Source: Glaciihabitans sp. (GTDB lineage: Bacteria > Actinomycetota > Actinomycetes > Actinomycetales > Microbacteriaceae). Taken from it: a stretch of DNA of 64,000 nucleotides. Shown here piece by piece: positions 1 to 8,977 of the stretch; position 1 is the first letter of the stretch, and each line of letters starts with the position of its first letter. The translations under genes were made by a program, and so were the position numbers. The notes beneath the pieces were generated by a model, which did not search any database, had not been told where the DNA came from, and was given only the letters and a program-made list of their open reading frames with translations. The stretch is from positions 62,001 through 126,000 of the forward strand of contig JAODBD010000001.1 of the NCBI GenBank assembly GCA_025463785.1. The letters run 5' to 3'.

Positions 1-1466
1 CGGCCTGGACGGGCCGCCAGCTCGCGGGCAGCGTCATCTACGAACTGCACATCGGCACGTTCACGCCGGACGGCACACTTGACTCCGCGATCGCACGTCT
101 CGACCACCTCGTTGATCTCGGCATCTGCTTCGTCGAGCTGCTGCCCGTCAACGGGTTCAACGGCACGCACAACTGGGGTTATGACGGTGTGCTCTGGTAC
201 ACGGTGCATGAGGGATACGGCGGTCCGGCGGCGTATCAGCGCTTCGTGGATGCAGCTCACTCGCGCGGTCTCGCCGTGATCCAGGATGTCGTGTACAACC
301 ACCTTGGACCGAGCGGTAACTATCTCCCGCGCTTCGGCCCGTACCTCACCGACGAGAGCGCCAACACCTGGGGCTCGTCGGTCAACCTGACGGAGCCCGC
401 GGTGCGCCGCCACATCCTCGACAACGCGGCGCTCTGGCTTCGCGACTACCACGTTGACGGCCTGCGCCTCGATGCCGTGCACGCGCTCGTCGACACCTCG
501 CCCAAGCACATCCTGCAGGAACTCAGCGAAGAGACGGATGCCCTGAGCGCCTTCATCGGTCGGCCGCTGACCCTCATCGCGGAGTCCGATCTCAACGATC
601 CGAAGCTCATTCTTCCTCGCGAAGCCGGCGGGTATGGGCTGACAGCGCAATGGAGCGACGACTACCACCACTCGGTGCATGTGGCAGTGACGGGTGAAAC
701 CGCCGGCTATTACGCCGACTTCGCGTCCCTCGGAGCGCTGGCGAAGAGCGCAACGCAGGGCTTCTTCCACGACGGAACGTACTCGTCATTCCGGGGCCAC
801 CCCCAGGGGCATCCGATCGACCCCGCGGTACCAACCTGGCGGCTGGTCACCTTTGCTCAGAACCATGACCAGATCGGCAACCGCGCCACCGGCGACCGAT
901 TGACGGCATCCGTCAACTACGGCCAGCTCGCGATCGCCGCAGTGTTTACCCTTGCAAGCCCGTTCACACCGATGCTTTTCATGGGCGAGGAGTGGGGCGC
1001 GACGACTCCGTGGCAGTTCTTCACGTCGCATCCCGAACCCGAGCTGGGGCGGGCCACAGCCGAGGGCCGCATCGCCGAGTTTGCCGAACTGGGATGGGAT
1101 CCGGATGTCGTGCCAGACCCGCAGGAGCCGGAAACCTTCCAGCGCTCCAAGCTCGACTGGCGCGAAAGCTCAAGCGGCCACCACGCCAGCCTGCTGGAGC
1201 TCTACCGCGAGCTGGCCCGCCTGCGCCGAGAAGTACCCGAGCTGACAGACCCGAGGTTCAGCCGCCTCGCCGCGACCTACAGCGATAACGAGCGGTGGTT
1301 CAGACTCGACCGCGGTGGTATCAGCATTCTGGCGAATTTCGGGCTCGAAGTCGTTACCCTGCCGATCACCGGAAACATGCTGCTCTCGACCAGCACCGAA
1401 TCCTGGCTGAGCGACTCCGAGGCGACGCTTGCTGCCCATTCGGCGGTCATCCTGAGGCGTCATTGA
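1..1466 (+). CDS. treZ: malto-oligosyltrehalose trehalohydrolase, 5'-truncated by window edge
   Basis: The open frame runs from base 3 with no start in the window, so about 487 residues of the C-terminal part are visible. It carries the four GH13 signature regions in order: DVVYNH near base 286, GLRLDAVH with the nucleophile Asp at 471-473, the acid/base Glu in IAESD near 575, and NHDQIGNR near 862. The [12 protein letters not shown] stretch and the [11 protein letters not shown] segment are typical of TreZ rather than of glycogen-branching enzymes. The enzyme releases trehalose from maltooligosyl-trehalose in the cytoplasm, as the second step of the TreY-TreZ route. The N-terminal CBM48-like domain, and probably treY, lie outside the window. 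The tail is followed by an 11-base repeat carrying extra TGA triplets. Confidence 0.93.
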   Translation, partial: AWTGRQLAGSVIYELHIGTFTPDGTLDSAIARLDHLVDLGICFVELLPVNGFNGTHNWGYDGVLWYTVHEGYGGPAAYQRFVDAAHSRGLAVIQDVVYNHLGPSGNYLPRFGPYLTDESANTWGSSVNLTEPAVRRHILDNAALWLRDYHVDGLRLDAVHALVDTSPKHILQELSEETDALSAFIGRPLTLIAESDLNDPKLILPREAGGYGLTAQWSDDYHHSVHVAVTGETAGYYADFASLGALAKSATQGFFHDGTYSSFRGHPQGHPIDPAVPTWRLVTFAQNHDQIGNRATGDRLTASVNYGQLAIAAVFTLASPFTPMLFMGEEWGATTPWQFFTSHPEPELGRATAEGRIAEFAELGWDPDVVPDPQEPETFQRSKLDWRESSSGHHASLLELYRELARLRREVPELTDPRFSRLAATYSDNERWFRLDRGGISILANFGLEVVTLPITGNMLLSTSTESWLSDSEATLAAHSAVILRRH

Positions 1467-1488
1467 TGCACCATTGACGCGACATTGA
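1461..1488. repeat. 11-base tandem repeat spanning the treZ stop codon
   Basis: The hexamer CATTGA occurs three times at exact 11-base spacing (1461, 1472, 1483). The first copy is the end of the treZ coding region and contains its TGA stop. This is one of several stop-proximal duplications in the window. Confidence 0.7.
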
Positions 1489-1602
1489 GGCCGGTCGACA
1501 GCCGCTTCGGCTTGTCCCCCGAACACAGTGAGCGACGGCTATCCAAGTTGCGGATTTGTCAAGGGGTAGGCCGGAGATCAACCTTCCTCTTGCCGCCGAA
1601 TG

Positions 1603-1640
1603 TCCCCCGTGTTTCAATGAGGGAACCCCCGAACGGGGGA
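1603..1640. promoter_or_regulatory. inverted repeat in leader of small protein gene
   Basis: Eight-base perfect arms (TCCCCCGT at 1603-1610 and ACGGGGGA at 1633-1640) can pair around a 22-base loop that itself contains a CCCCC/GGGGG pairing option. It lies 47 bases before the ATG at 1687. It could be the treZ terminator or a structured leader; no U-run follows. Confidence 0.4.
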
Positions 1641-1686
1641 CGCGCCCGGGGCGGGGTGCGAATCCTTTTTGGGGAAGGAAACGACA

Positions 1687-1938
1687 ATGGTTTTACTCTC
1701 TCCAGTTGCTCGCGGGCCTGTGCTTTCACCGGCCATCCGCGACCACCGCATCGAGTCAACCATCGCGCTCGTCACTGATGACATCTACAGCGTGATGACA
1801 GACCTGGAGACCCTTGGATTCGTCCACAAGGTTGGCAATGTCTATGTCGCTTTGAGCGGCGACGTTCTTAGCCACGCGGTTGAGATCGGCCAGTCGCTGT
1901 CCTGGGACCGCGCCGTGCACATGGTTCGATTTCCGTAG
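1687..1938 (+). CDS. conserved small protein, unknown function
   Basis: The protein has 83 residues. I chose the ATG at 1687 over an in-frame start 18 bases upstream because GGGGAAGGAA at 1671-1680 makes a good ribosome-binding site six bases before it. There is no signal peptide or membrane segment. The middle (DDIYSVMTDLETLGFVHKVGNVYVAL) looks like a compact helix-turn-strand fold reminiscent of a small winged helix, but no family can be assigned by eye. Proteins with this pattern seem to occur in Microbacteriaceae, here next to a DUF7882-type gene. It could be a small DNA-binding protein; that is inference only. Confidence 0.6.
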   Translation: MVLLSPVARGPVLSPAIRDHRIESTIALVTDDIYSVMTDLETLGFVHKVGNVYVALSGDVLSHAVEIGQSLSWDRAVHMVRFP

Positions 1939-2023
1939 ATTTCTCTATCACTAATTCTCTGGCCGCGGTTTCGGTTAAAGTAGTCTGCGATACGTCGGTG
2001 CTGCGCAGATCGAATGGAACCCC

Positions 2024-2353
2024 ATGGGCAAGATCCTCTACGGCGACGCGGGTACGGAGATCATCTTCGATGACCGCGACATGGCTCACCTCCAGCTGGT
2101 AATCGGCGCGAAGCTTCGCAGACGCGAGAGCTTCTTCTTCACCTGGAAAGAAGACCCGAGCGTCGGCGAAGGTCGGGCGAGTATCTGGATAGACGCCGCA
2201 ATCCCGATGTACTTCAAGTACTACGGCAGCAAAGCGCCGACCATCAACCGCGACTGGCTCGAGTTACTAACCCTTTCCGCCAACTCGGCGCAGGGTATGC
2301 AGTTCATGAGTGAGCCCCAGGGCGCCCCCGACGTGCCGAAGCTCAAGGTCTAA
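2024..2353 (+). CDS. DUF7882-type small protein
   Basis: This 109-residue protein begins MGKILYGDAGTEIIFDDR and contains HLQLVIGAKLRRRESFFFTW and the IWIDAAIPMYFKYYGS block. From memory these mark a short protein family widespread in Microbacteriaceae (DUF7882). Members are often mislabelled ATP-dependent DNA ligase in databases, but nothing here resembles a ligase: there is no KxDG motif and the protein is far too short. It has no signal peptide or transmembrane segment. Its function is unknown. It ends 15 bases before the convergent stop of the FAD oxidoreductase. Confidence 0.75.
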   Translation: MGKILYGDAGTEIIFDDRDMAHLQLVIGAKLRRRESFFFTWKEDPSVGEGRASIWIDAAIPMYFKYYGSKAPTINRDWLELLTLSANSAQGMQFMSEPQGAPDVPKLKV

Positions 2354-2368
2354 GCCGACATTCCGGCG

Positions 2369-3820
2369 TTAGGCCAGGTCGTGAGCCAGGTCGGGAACCG
2401 GCATCCCGAACTGGCTGGCGAGTGCCCGTCTGGCGGCATTGAATCCGCCCATGCCGTGCACGCCGGGTCCCGGCGAGGTTGACGCCCCACACAGGTAAAC
2501 CCCCGCAATCGCGGTCTGCCACGGGTCGACGACCTTCGGCCGTGAAAGCAACTGCGTGAAGGAGACATCACCCGAAGCGATGTCGCCGCCAACGTAGTTG
2601 GGGTTATATGCCTCGACCTGCTCGGCCGTCTGGGTGGCAGATGCGATGATGCGATCCCGAAACCCCGGCGCAAACCGCTCGATCTGCGCGGCCACCGCAT
2701 CACCGCGGTCCGCGGCTGAGCCTGCGGCAACGTGAGTGTAGGCCCACAGCACGTGTTTGCCATCGGGCGCCCTCGTCGCATCGACCACCGACGGCTGTGA
2801 CACGAGAACATAGGGCGACCCAGGCGTTCCCCCGACCCCAACCTCGCGCTCCGCGGCAGCGATCTCGGCTCGGGTCCCACCGAGATGCAGTGTGCCAGCG
2901 CCGGCAAGCTCGGGATGCCGCCACGGCACCGGCCCGTCCAGCGCGTAGTCCACCTTGAACACGGCATTGCCGTACCGAAAGCGCTCCAGCCGCCTCCGGT
3001 AGCCGCTGCTCAGCGAATCGCCCGCCATCGCGGCAAACGCGCGCGGAGTGACATCGAGCAGGGTCGCTTTCGCGCGCGGGAGTTCCGCGAGGGATGCGAT
3101 GGGCGTATCCGTGACGATCGTCCCTCCATGCGCTCGGAAGTCGCCCGCCATGGCGTTCACGATCGACTGGCTGCCCCCGACGGGAATCGGCCATCCGGCT
3201 GCGTGCGCGTGCGTCGCGAGCACGAGACCCGCAGCAGCGGCGGCAACATCCGGCAGGGGTCGATTCGCGTGAGCGAATACTCCCGTGAGCATGGCGGGGG
3301 CGACGTCGCCGGCGAATCTGGCGTTCCAGGCGCCGCCGCCCTGCTCAAGCGCAGCAAACCCGAGCGCGGCGAGCGCGATCGGATGCCTTGGAGAGCGCAC
3401 GAGCGTCGACGCGCTTAGCTCACTGACCTCATGTGCGCGGCGCACGAGTGGTCCAAGCAGCCTGCGCCACTCCGGGCCGTCTGCGCCAAGCGACGCCGCG
3501 GTTCGGGCCAGGTCGCGGTAGGCGATGCCGGCGTCACCGTTATCGAGGGGATGCGCGTAGGAAATCTCCGGGACGACGAACTCGATGCGTCGCTCAATAC
3601 CGAAAGCCGTGAAGAACGGTGATGCCAGAGCCATCGGATGCACGGCAGAACAGACATCGTGCAGGAAGCCGGGCAGCGTGAGTTCGGCCGTGCGGGCTCC
3701 CCCACCGATGGTTGACGCTCGTTCGAACAGTGTGACCCGCAGGCCGGCCCTCGCAAGGATCACGGCCGCAGCGAGGCCGTTTGGCCCCGCACCAACGACG
3801 ACAGCGTCGAGCTCAGCCAT
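2369..3820 (-). CDS. phytoene desaturase-like FAD/NAD(P)-dependent oxidoreductase
   Basis: The 483-residue protein opens with a dinucleotide-binding fingerprint (VVVGAGPNGLAAAVILARAG) followed by FERASTIGGGARTAE, the phytoene-desaturase/amine-oxidase FAD signature. The C-terminal GPGVHGMGGFNAAR is the second FAD-binding motif of this family. Length fits. It is the last gene of a three-gene minus-strand operon, starting six bases after the MpaB-like oxygenase. It probably oxidises or desaturates a hydrophobic substrate. No carotenoid genes are adjacent, so a carotenoid role is not supported by context. Confidence 0.85.
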   Translation of the reverse strand: MAELDAVVVGAGPNGLAAAVILARAGLRVTLFERASTIGGGARTAELTLPGFLHDVCSAVHPMALASPFFTAFGIERRIEFVVPEISYAHPLDNGDAGIAYRDLARTAASLGADGPEWRRLLGPLVRRAHEVSELSASTLVRSPRHPIALAALGFAALEQGGGAWNARFAGDVAPAMLTGVFAHANRPLPDVAAAAAGLVLATHAHAAGWPIPVGGSQSIVNAMAGDFRAHGGTIVTDTPIASLAELPRAKATLLDVTPRAFAAMAGDSLSSGYRRRLERFRYGNAVFKVDYALDGPVPWRHPELAGAGTLHLGGTRAEIAAAEREVGVGGTPGSPYVLVSQPSVVDATRAPDGKHVLWAYTHVAAGSAADRGDAVAAQIERFAPGFRDRIIASATQTAEQVEAYNPNYVGGDIASGDVSFTQLLSRPKVVDPWQTAIAGVYLCGASTSPGPGVHGMGGFNAARRALASQFGMPVPDLAHDLA

Positions 3821-3826
3821 CGACGC

Positions 3827-4735
3827 TCACTCGCCCGAGCGCGCTCGAAGTGCGGCGACGCGACGGGTCGCGTAGCTCTCGCTCGTAGACGGCCTGCCCA
3901 GAAGGCGACCGAGAAGCGCCAGAAGCCAACCGGTGATCGTGATTGCCGGCCACCAGGCACGGCGAACGCCCAGCATCCGACGGTACTCGGGTGGGATGGT
4001 CGCAATCGCTCCTGCGAACACGATCGAGTACCCCACCCTGGTGAGTCGACCACCGTCGGAACTATGCAGTGGTGGCTTGCGGATGAAGCGCACGGCATCC
4101 CGAACCCGCTCCCCCGCCTGCAATTCGGGGCCGAAGGCCGAGAGCTGATCGCGCAATTCGGCCTCAGACTTCGGTGGATTGTGCACTCCCATGAGCCCGC
4201 CGGCCGCTGCCCATTCGGATACATAGGCATCCGCTCCCCCGGGAATCGGCTTGCCCCACGTCTGGTGACAGCGCAGGAATGAGTCGGCGAAGGCCACGTG
4301 AACCCAGCTCAACAGGGCGGGATCCGCGGCAGAGTATTCGCGCGTCTCTCCACCGCGTTCGTAGTTGCCCTGCACCCGAGTGTGGAGATTGGCCACGAAA
4401 GCACACGCCTGCTCGGCCTGTGCGCGATCGCCGAAGCTGGTCGTGAGCACCCAGCGAACCGTGCCAGACAGGCGCCCGAGCGGGTCCTCGCGATACCGCG
4501 ACCAGTCGTGCACGCCGGCCATCGCGCCCGGGTGAAGGGTCTGCATCAGCAGCGCGCGCATCCCCGCAATGAGCACAGGGATGCCGCCGTGCACGACCCA
4601 TACAGCGGATTCCGGCCCGAAATACCCCTCGTCGTCTCCCTCGGCCAGCGCCGTGACCCAGTCGGGCACCCCATCCGGTGCGCCCGACAGCATCTGTAAG
4701 AGCTGCTCCCGCAGGCGACGCATTCGGGGCGCCAT
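3827..4735 (-). CDS. oxygenase MpaB family protein (DUF2236)
   Basis: The 302-residue protein shows the DUF2236/MpaB pattern: FGPESAVWVVHGGIPVLIAGMRALLMQTLHPGAMAGVHDWSRY in two adjoining blocks near the N terminus, then WVHVAFADSFLRCHQ, the conserved His-containing helices thought to bind haem or metal. A hydrophobic segment near residue 275 (TGWLLALLGRLLG) may anchor it to the membrane. An internal ATG four codons later (MRRLREQ) is an alternative start. It sits two bases after the VIT transporter and six before the FAD oxidoreductase, so the three are almost certainly co-transcribed. The substrate is unknown. Confidence 0.82.
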   Translation of the reverse strand: MAPRMRRLREQLLQMLSGAPDGVPDWVTALAEGDDEGYFGPESAVWVVHGGIPVLIAGMRALLMQTLHPGAMAGVHDWSRYREDPLGRLSGTVRWVLTTSFGDRAQAEQACAFVANLHTRVQGNYERGGETREYSAADPALLSWVHVAFADSFLRCHQTWGKPIPGGADAYVSEWAAAGGLMGVHNPPKSEAELRDQLSAFGPELQAGERVRDAVRFIRKPPLHSSDGGRLTRVGYSIVFAGAIATIPPEYRRMLGVRRAWWPAITITGWLLALLGRLLGRPSTSESYATRRVAALRARSGE

Positions 4736-4737
4736 CC

Positions 4738-5817
4738 CTACACGCCCGATGCGTGGAACAGGAGCCCGAGCAGGTAGGTTGCGGCGGCCGCGCCGAAGCC
4801 GATGATCAGCTGCCGGAGCCCTCGGCGCAGCGGCGACCCGCCGGAGAGCAGCCCGACAACCGAGCCCGTGCCAAGAAGTGTGAGGCCAACCAGACCGGCA
4901 GCGACCAGGGCGGCGGGAATGCCGCGCAGCCCGAAGAAATAGGGGATCACAGGGATGACCGCCCCGCTCGCGAAGAAGCAGAAACTGGATGCCGCCGCCC
5001 CGAAACCGGTACCTATCGCTTCGTGACTCTCGGCCCGCACGCCGGTCGCGATGCTTGCGGGCGTTTCGCCGTGCGAGGCCAGAACCTCAGCGGCGTGAGT
5101 GGCCGCTTCATCGGCGCCCATACCGCGAGCGCGATACACGAGCGCAAGTTCGTTCGCGTCGACGTCGAGGTTCGGCAGCACACGGTCGGCTGCGGGGTTC
5201 GGCGTCGACGCCTCGAGCAGCTCGCGCTGGGAGCGAACGGACACGTACTCGCCCGCGCCCATCGACAGGGCGCCTGCGAGGAGCCCGGCGATTCCGGTGG
5301 CGAGAACCGCGCCCGCCGGGATGCCCGCGGCGGTCACGCCCAGCACGAGCGACAGGTTGCTCACCAGTCCGTCATTTGCCCCGAACACCGCGGCTCGGAA
5401 GGTACCGCTCAGCCGATTGCGACCCCGCGCCGCGAGGCCGCGGACGACCTCCTCGTGGATCGCCTCGTCCGCTGCCATCGCCGGGAGGGCATCCAGATCA
5501 GTTTCATAGGGCGAGCGCGCCTCGGCCCGCTGCGCGAGAGCGAGCACGAATACCGAACCGAAAACGCGTGCAAGCGCGATCAGGAGGCGTGTGCGCAGAT
5601 CGCTGCGCAGTGGTTTGCCCACCCGCTCGCCGAGCAGCTCCAACCAGTGCGCTTCGTGACGACCCTCGGCGTCGGCCAGCGCGAGCAGAATTTCGCGCTC
5701 CTCGCCATCGCGGCGCTTTGCGATCTGGCGGTAGACGGCCGCCTCGGCACGTTCGTCGGCAAGGTACTGCCGCCACCTCCGGATGGTTCTTGCGCTGGGA
5801 GCTGTCAACGAGTTCAC
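4738..5817 (-). CDS. VIT1/CCC1 family transporter with N-terminal ferritin-like domain
   Basis: The first ~125 residues carry Glu/His-rich helices (ERAEAAVYRQIAKR, EGRHEAHWLELL, ADEAIHEEVV) typical of a ferritin-like metal-binding domain. From about residue 138 follows the VIT1/CCC1 core (FGANDGLVSNLSLVLGV, GALSMGAGEYVSV) with about five membrane segments. Family members export or sequester Fe2+/Mn2+. The frame is open to 5913, but the longer start would overlap corA, so the GTG at 5817 is preferred. A GGAGG lies one base upstream of it, which is too close, so a TTG three codons inside (5808) is also possible. It leads an operon with the MpaB oxygenase and FAD oxidoreductase. Confidence 0.85.
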   Translation of the reverse strand: MNSLTAPSARTIRRWRQYLADERAEAAVYRQIAKRRDGEEREILLALADAEGRHEAHWLELLGERVGKPLRSDLRTRLLIALARVFGSVFVLALAQRAEARSPYETDLDALPAMAADEAIHEEVVRGLAARGRNRLSGTFRAAVFGANDGLVSNLSLVLGVTAAGIPAGAVLATGIAGLLAGALSMGAGEYVSVRSQRELLEASTPNPAADRVLPNLDVDANELALVYRARGMGADEAATHAAEVLASHGETPASIATGVRAESHEAIGTGFGAAASSFCFFASGAVIPVIPYFFGLRGIPAALVAAGLVGLTLLGTGSVVGLLSGGSPLRRGLRQLIIGFGAAAATYLLGLLFHASGV

Positions 5818-5869
5818 GCCTCCAGTGTGCCATCCCGGCTTGAACCCACCCGTACGACAGACTTGGGGC

Positions 5870-6889
5870 ATGCCGATCATTGACAACGCTGTGTACGTGG
5901 ATGGAAAGCGCACGGCAAACCCGGATAACCTCGAAGAAACCTACGAGGTACTGCGTGCCCGCCACGGAATGGCCTGGATCGGGATGTACCGTCCGACGCC
6001 CGATGAGGTCCAGTCTGTCGCAGCCGAGTTCAACCTTCACCACCTCGCGGTCGAAGATGCGCTTGCGGGCCACCAGCGACCCAAGCTCGAGCGCTACGGC
6101 GACACGCAGTTCATCGCGCTGCGTCCCGCCCGTTACCTCGACGCATCCGAGGAGGTCGAGTTCGGCGAAGTGCACATGTTCATCGGGCCGGACTTCGCCA
6201 TCACCATCCGACACGCTGAATCCCCCGATCTCGGTCGCGTACGCAAGCGCCTCGAAAACTCCCCCGATCTTCTCGCACTCGGTCCCCTCGCCGTCATGTA
6301 CGCGGTTCTCGACCAGGTCGTCGACGAGTACTCACCCGTCGTCAGCGGCCTCGAAAACGATATCGACGAGATCGAAGACCAGTTGTTCAGCCAGGACACC
6401 AACGTGTCGCGGCGCATCTACGAGCTCTCCCGTGAGGTCATCGCCTTCCAGCGCGCGACACAACCACTCGTCGGGATGCTCGGCGTGCTGCGGGAACGCA
6501 TCGGCAGCGACGACCCGCGAACGCTTGAACTGCATCGGGATCTGCGGGATGTCGAGGACCACGTCGTCACACTCGTCGAGCGGGTGGACAGCTTTCGGAG
6601 TCTCCTGCAGAACGCGCTCATGGTGCATGCGACTCTGGTTGGCCAGAGGCAGAACGACGAAACCAAGGCGCTCACCGAGGCGAGCCTGCGCCAGGCTGAC
6701 CAGGCGAAGCGCATCTCGTCCTGGGCGGCCATCCTGTTCGCCCCGACGCTCGTCGCCGGTATCTACGGCATGAACTTCAAGTCCATGCCAGAACTCAGTT
6801 GGACGTTCGGCTATCCGTACGCACTCTGCCTGATGCTGGTGCTCGGCATCGTGCTCTACACCGTCTTCAAGAAGGCGGGCTGGCTCTAG
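5870..6889 (+). CDS. corA: CorA family magnesium/cobalt transporter
   Basis: The 339-residue protein has a soluble N-terminal domain (MAWIGMYRPTPDEVQSVA; HHLAVEDAL), long helices around EYSPVVSGLENDIDEIEDQLF, and two C-terminal membrane helices with the signature YGMNF near residue 299. It would form a pentameric inner-membrane channel for Mg2+ or Co2+. The ATG at 5870 is chosen because translation from upstream in-frame codons would overlap the divergent transporter gene. The two metal-transport genes share a roughly 50-base divergent promoter region, which suggests a common metal-responsive signal, but no operator was recognised. Confidence 0.92.
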   Translation: MPIIDNAVYVDGKRTANPDNLEETYEVLRARHGMAWIGMYRPTPDEVQSVAAEFNLHHLAVEDALAGHQRPKLERYGDTQFIALRPARYLDASEEVEFGEVHMFIGPDFAITIRHAESPDLGRVRKRLENSPDLLALGPLAVMYAVLDQVVDEYSPVVSGLENDIDEIEDQLFSQDTNVSRRIYELSREVIAFQRATQPLVGMLGVLRERIGSDDPRTLELHRDLRDVEDHVVTLVERVDSFRSLLQNALMVHATLVGQRQNDETKALTEASLRQADQAKRISSWAAILFAPTLVAGIYGMNFKSMPELSWTFGYPYALCLMLVLGIVLYTVFKKAGWL

Positions 6890-6943
6890 TCGCTGTCGGT
6901 CGATCCCGTATCCGGTGTTGGCTCGCCACGAACCACGCCAGGC

Positions 6944-7777
6944 TCAGGCTGTGACGAAGTCGATGAGTTGCTCGACCCGGCCGAGAAGCTCGGGTTCGAG
7001 GTCTGCGTAACTGTCCACCCGGCCGAGAATCTGCTTCCACGCCCTCGCGATGTCAGTCTGGGTGGCGTGCGGCCAGCCGAGCGCTTCGCAGATCCCGTGC
7101 TTCCATTCGACTGTGCGTGGAATCTCCGGCCACTCGACGAGGCCAACCCTCGACGGTTTGACGGCCTGCCATACATCGATGAATGGATGCCCGACCACGA
7201 GCACGAAGCGACCGAACGGACCGCCTGTTACGGCATCCGCGATTCGACTCTCCTTGGAACCGGGCACGAGGTGATCGACCAGCACGCCGATGCGCCGGTC
7301 GTCGCGCGGGGCGAATTCGCGCACAACGGCATCGAGGTGATCGACACCCTCGAGGTATTCGACGACCACGCCTTCGACCCGAAGGTCGGCGCCCCACACG
7401 CGTTCCACCAGCTCGGCGTCATGCCGACCCTCGACAAAGATGCGACTGGCGCGGGCGACGCGCGCACGATCCTGTTCGACCGCGATGGAACCGGATGCCG
7501 TTCTCGCGACCACTTTTTGGGCCTTCGGCGGGCGCAGCGCGACCGGTTCGCCGTCGAGCAGGAAGCCCGGTCCCAGCGGGAACAAACGAATCCTGCCGTG
7601 CCGATCTTCGAGGCGCATCAGTCGACCCTCGAGCCCCAGGATGGCGCCGACGAATCCCGTCGCCGCCTCCTCCAGCACCAGACCCCGCTCGGCCTCGACG
7701 ACGCGCGGTTGCACCTTCGGCGTGCGCCGACTGAAGTTGGCCAGAACGTCGCTGCCGTACGGGTCGAAGTCCCTCAC
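6944..7777 (-). CDS. DUF3097 family protein
   Basis: The 277-residue cytoplasmic protein starts with a GTG and reads MRDFDPYGSDVLANFSRRT. The blocks IFVEGRHDAELVERVWGADLRVEGVVVEYL and GVLVDHLVPGSKESRIA resemble the actinobacterial DUF3097 family and suggest a TOPRIM-like fold (EGRHDAELV then DHLVPGSKE). Biochemical function is not known. It is convergent with corA. A large hairpin lies upstream. Confidence 0.82.
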   Translation of the reverse strand: MRDFDPYGSDVLANFSRRTPKVQPRVVEAERGLVLEEAATGFVGAILGLEGRLMRLEDRHGRIRLFPLGPGFLLDGEPVALRPPKAQKVVARTASGSIAVEQDRARVARASRIFVEGRHDAELVERVWGADLRVEGVVVEYLEGVDHLDAVVREFAPRDDRRIGVLVDHLVPGSKESRIADAVTGGPFGRFVLVVGHPFIDVWQAVKPSRVGLVEWPEIPRTVEWKHGICEALGWPHATQTDIARAWKQILGRVDSYADLEPELLGRVEQLIDFVTA

Positions 7778-7867
7778 CCGGCGAGGCTACGCGACAGCAC
7801 CGACGGAGCTCGGCAGACTCCCCCAAGTCGCGCGCATTGTCCCGCCCCGATTCGCTACGTTCCCCCG

Positions 7868-7947
7868 CCCCGCAATCGTGAGTTGCCCACTTTGGTCGGG
7901 TTTTTCGCGGGAATCCCGACCAAAGTGGGCAACTCACGATTGTGGGG
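7868..7947. repeat. long perfect intergenic hairpin
   Basis: Arms 7873-7900 and 7915-7942 are exact reverse complements over 28 bases. A G-T pair and four further G-C pairs extend the stem to 33 bases each side (7868-7900, 7915-7947). The loop is 14 bases. It lies between the start of the DUF3097 gene and the 3' end of the LysR gene. The stem is far longer than a normal intrinsic terminator and has no U-run, which suggests a REP/MITE-like element or strong transcription insulator. Confidence 0.85.
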
Positions 7948-7980
7948 TGGCGACTCGGGATGTGGGGTGGCGACTCGGGG
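7941..7980. repeat. 20-base tandem repeat downstream of LysR gene
   Basis: A 20-base unit beginning TGTGGGGTGG occurs twice head to tail (7941-7960, 7961-7980), differing only in the last base. It overlaps the right edge of the long hairpin and ends 12 bases from the LysR stop codon. Confidence 0.8.
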
Positions 7981-7992
7981 ATGGGCTATGGG

Positions 7993-8847
7993 TTAGCTGC
8001 GGGAGAGGGCGCGGCCCGTGATGGCGGAGATCAGAGCATCCGTCGGTTCCCTGGGCGCGCTCGGGTTTGCGAGGAGGGTGAAATCCACCTCGCCGAGCAC
8101 CGGCAGGTTGAAGCGGTTCGTGACCTTGACCAGGTCTTCCGGGATGAGGCTCTGCGGAAACACCGCGACCCCCAGCCCCGCACGCACGGCGGCGAGCAAT
8201 CCGCTAACCTCGCGTGAATTGCAGGTGATCCGCCAGGTGCGTCCGGCTGCCTCGAGCGCATCGAGGCCGATCTGCCTGCTCACCGACGGAGCCTGGTAGG
8301 CCACCACCGGCACGGGTTGGTCGGGTTCGAGCACGGTCTTCTCATGACCGACCCAGACCATGGTGTCTCGGCTTACGCGCACACCGCTCGGCTCCTCGCC
8401 GGGCATTTGCTTGACGAAAATGAGGTCAAGCTGGCCGGCCTTCAGACGCCGATAAAGCGGCCCGGTCTGAGTCACAGTGAGCTCGAGGTTGATCTGCGGA
8501 TACAGCTGACGAAAGTGCCTCAGGATGCGTGGCAGTTGCGTGATCGCCAGGTCGTCGCCTGCGCCGAACCGAAGACGTCCGCGCATTGCCGACCCGCTGA
8601 AGTAGCTCGACGCGGCCGTGTGCGCGGCGAGGATGGTACGGGCGAAGCCGGCCATGGCATCCCCGTTGTCGGTCAGGCGGACGTCCCTCGTGTCGCGCGA
8701 AACCAGCGTCCTGCCAGCCGCGTCTTCGAGTTTGCGGATGTGCTGGCTGACCGTCGGCTGGCTCAGGCCGAGCTGCACACCCGCGTTGGTGAAGCTGCGC
8801 GTGTCGGCAACGGCGAGAAAGGTACGGAGCAGAACGGGATCGAACAT
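7993..8847 (-). CDS. LysR family transcriptional regulator
   Basis: Residues 1-60 form the LysR winged helix-turn-helix (MFDPVLLRTFLAVADTRSFTNAGVQLGLSQPTVSQHIRKLE in sequence), followed by a periplasmic-binding-like effector domain to residue 284. The ATG at 8847 is preferred over an in-frame start 17 codons upstream because a GAGG lies six bases before it and LysR proteins usually begin at this point. It is divergent from an MFS exporter, so it probably controls that gene and itself. No exact T-N11-A box was fixed. Confidence 0.9.
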   Translation of the reverse strand: MFDPVLLRTFLAVADTRSFTNAGVQLGLSQPTVSQHIRKLEDAAGRTLVSRDTRDVRLTDNGDAMAGFARTILAAHTAASSYFSGSAMRGRLRFGAGDDLAITQLPRILRHFRQLYPQINLELTVTQTGPLYRRLKAGQLDLIFVKQMPGEEPSGVRVSRDTMVWVGHEKTVLEPDQPVPVVAYQAPSVSRQIGLDALEAAGRTWRITCNSREVSGLLAAVRAGLGVAVFPQSLIPEDLVKVTNRFNLPVLGEVDFTLLANPSAPREPTDALISAITGRALSRS

Positions 8848-8977
8848 GATCAGCCTCATTACAAAGAGCAATGCCAGATATAGCTTTGATTCTCTCATGG
8901 AATGGATGTCTGGCCGCTACCGTTAAGGCTTACGCCACCGACTTCGATACATAACCAGACAGCCTTTCAGGATTCCT

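Noticed and set aside
2024-2353. ATP-dependent DNA ligase label often given to proteins like this one.
   Set aside because: No ligase motif and only 109 residues; the DUF7882 pattern is the better description.
4678-5883. 401-codon plus-strand ORF.
   Set aside because: Antisense shadow of the VIT transporter: low-complexity, Arg-rich, no recognisable domain.
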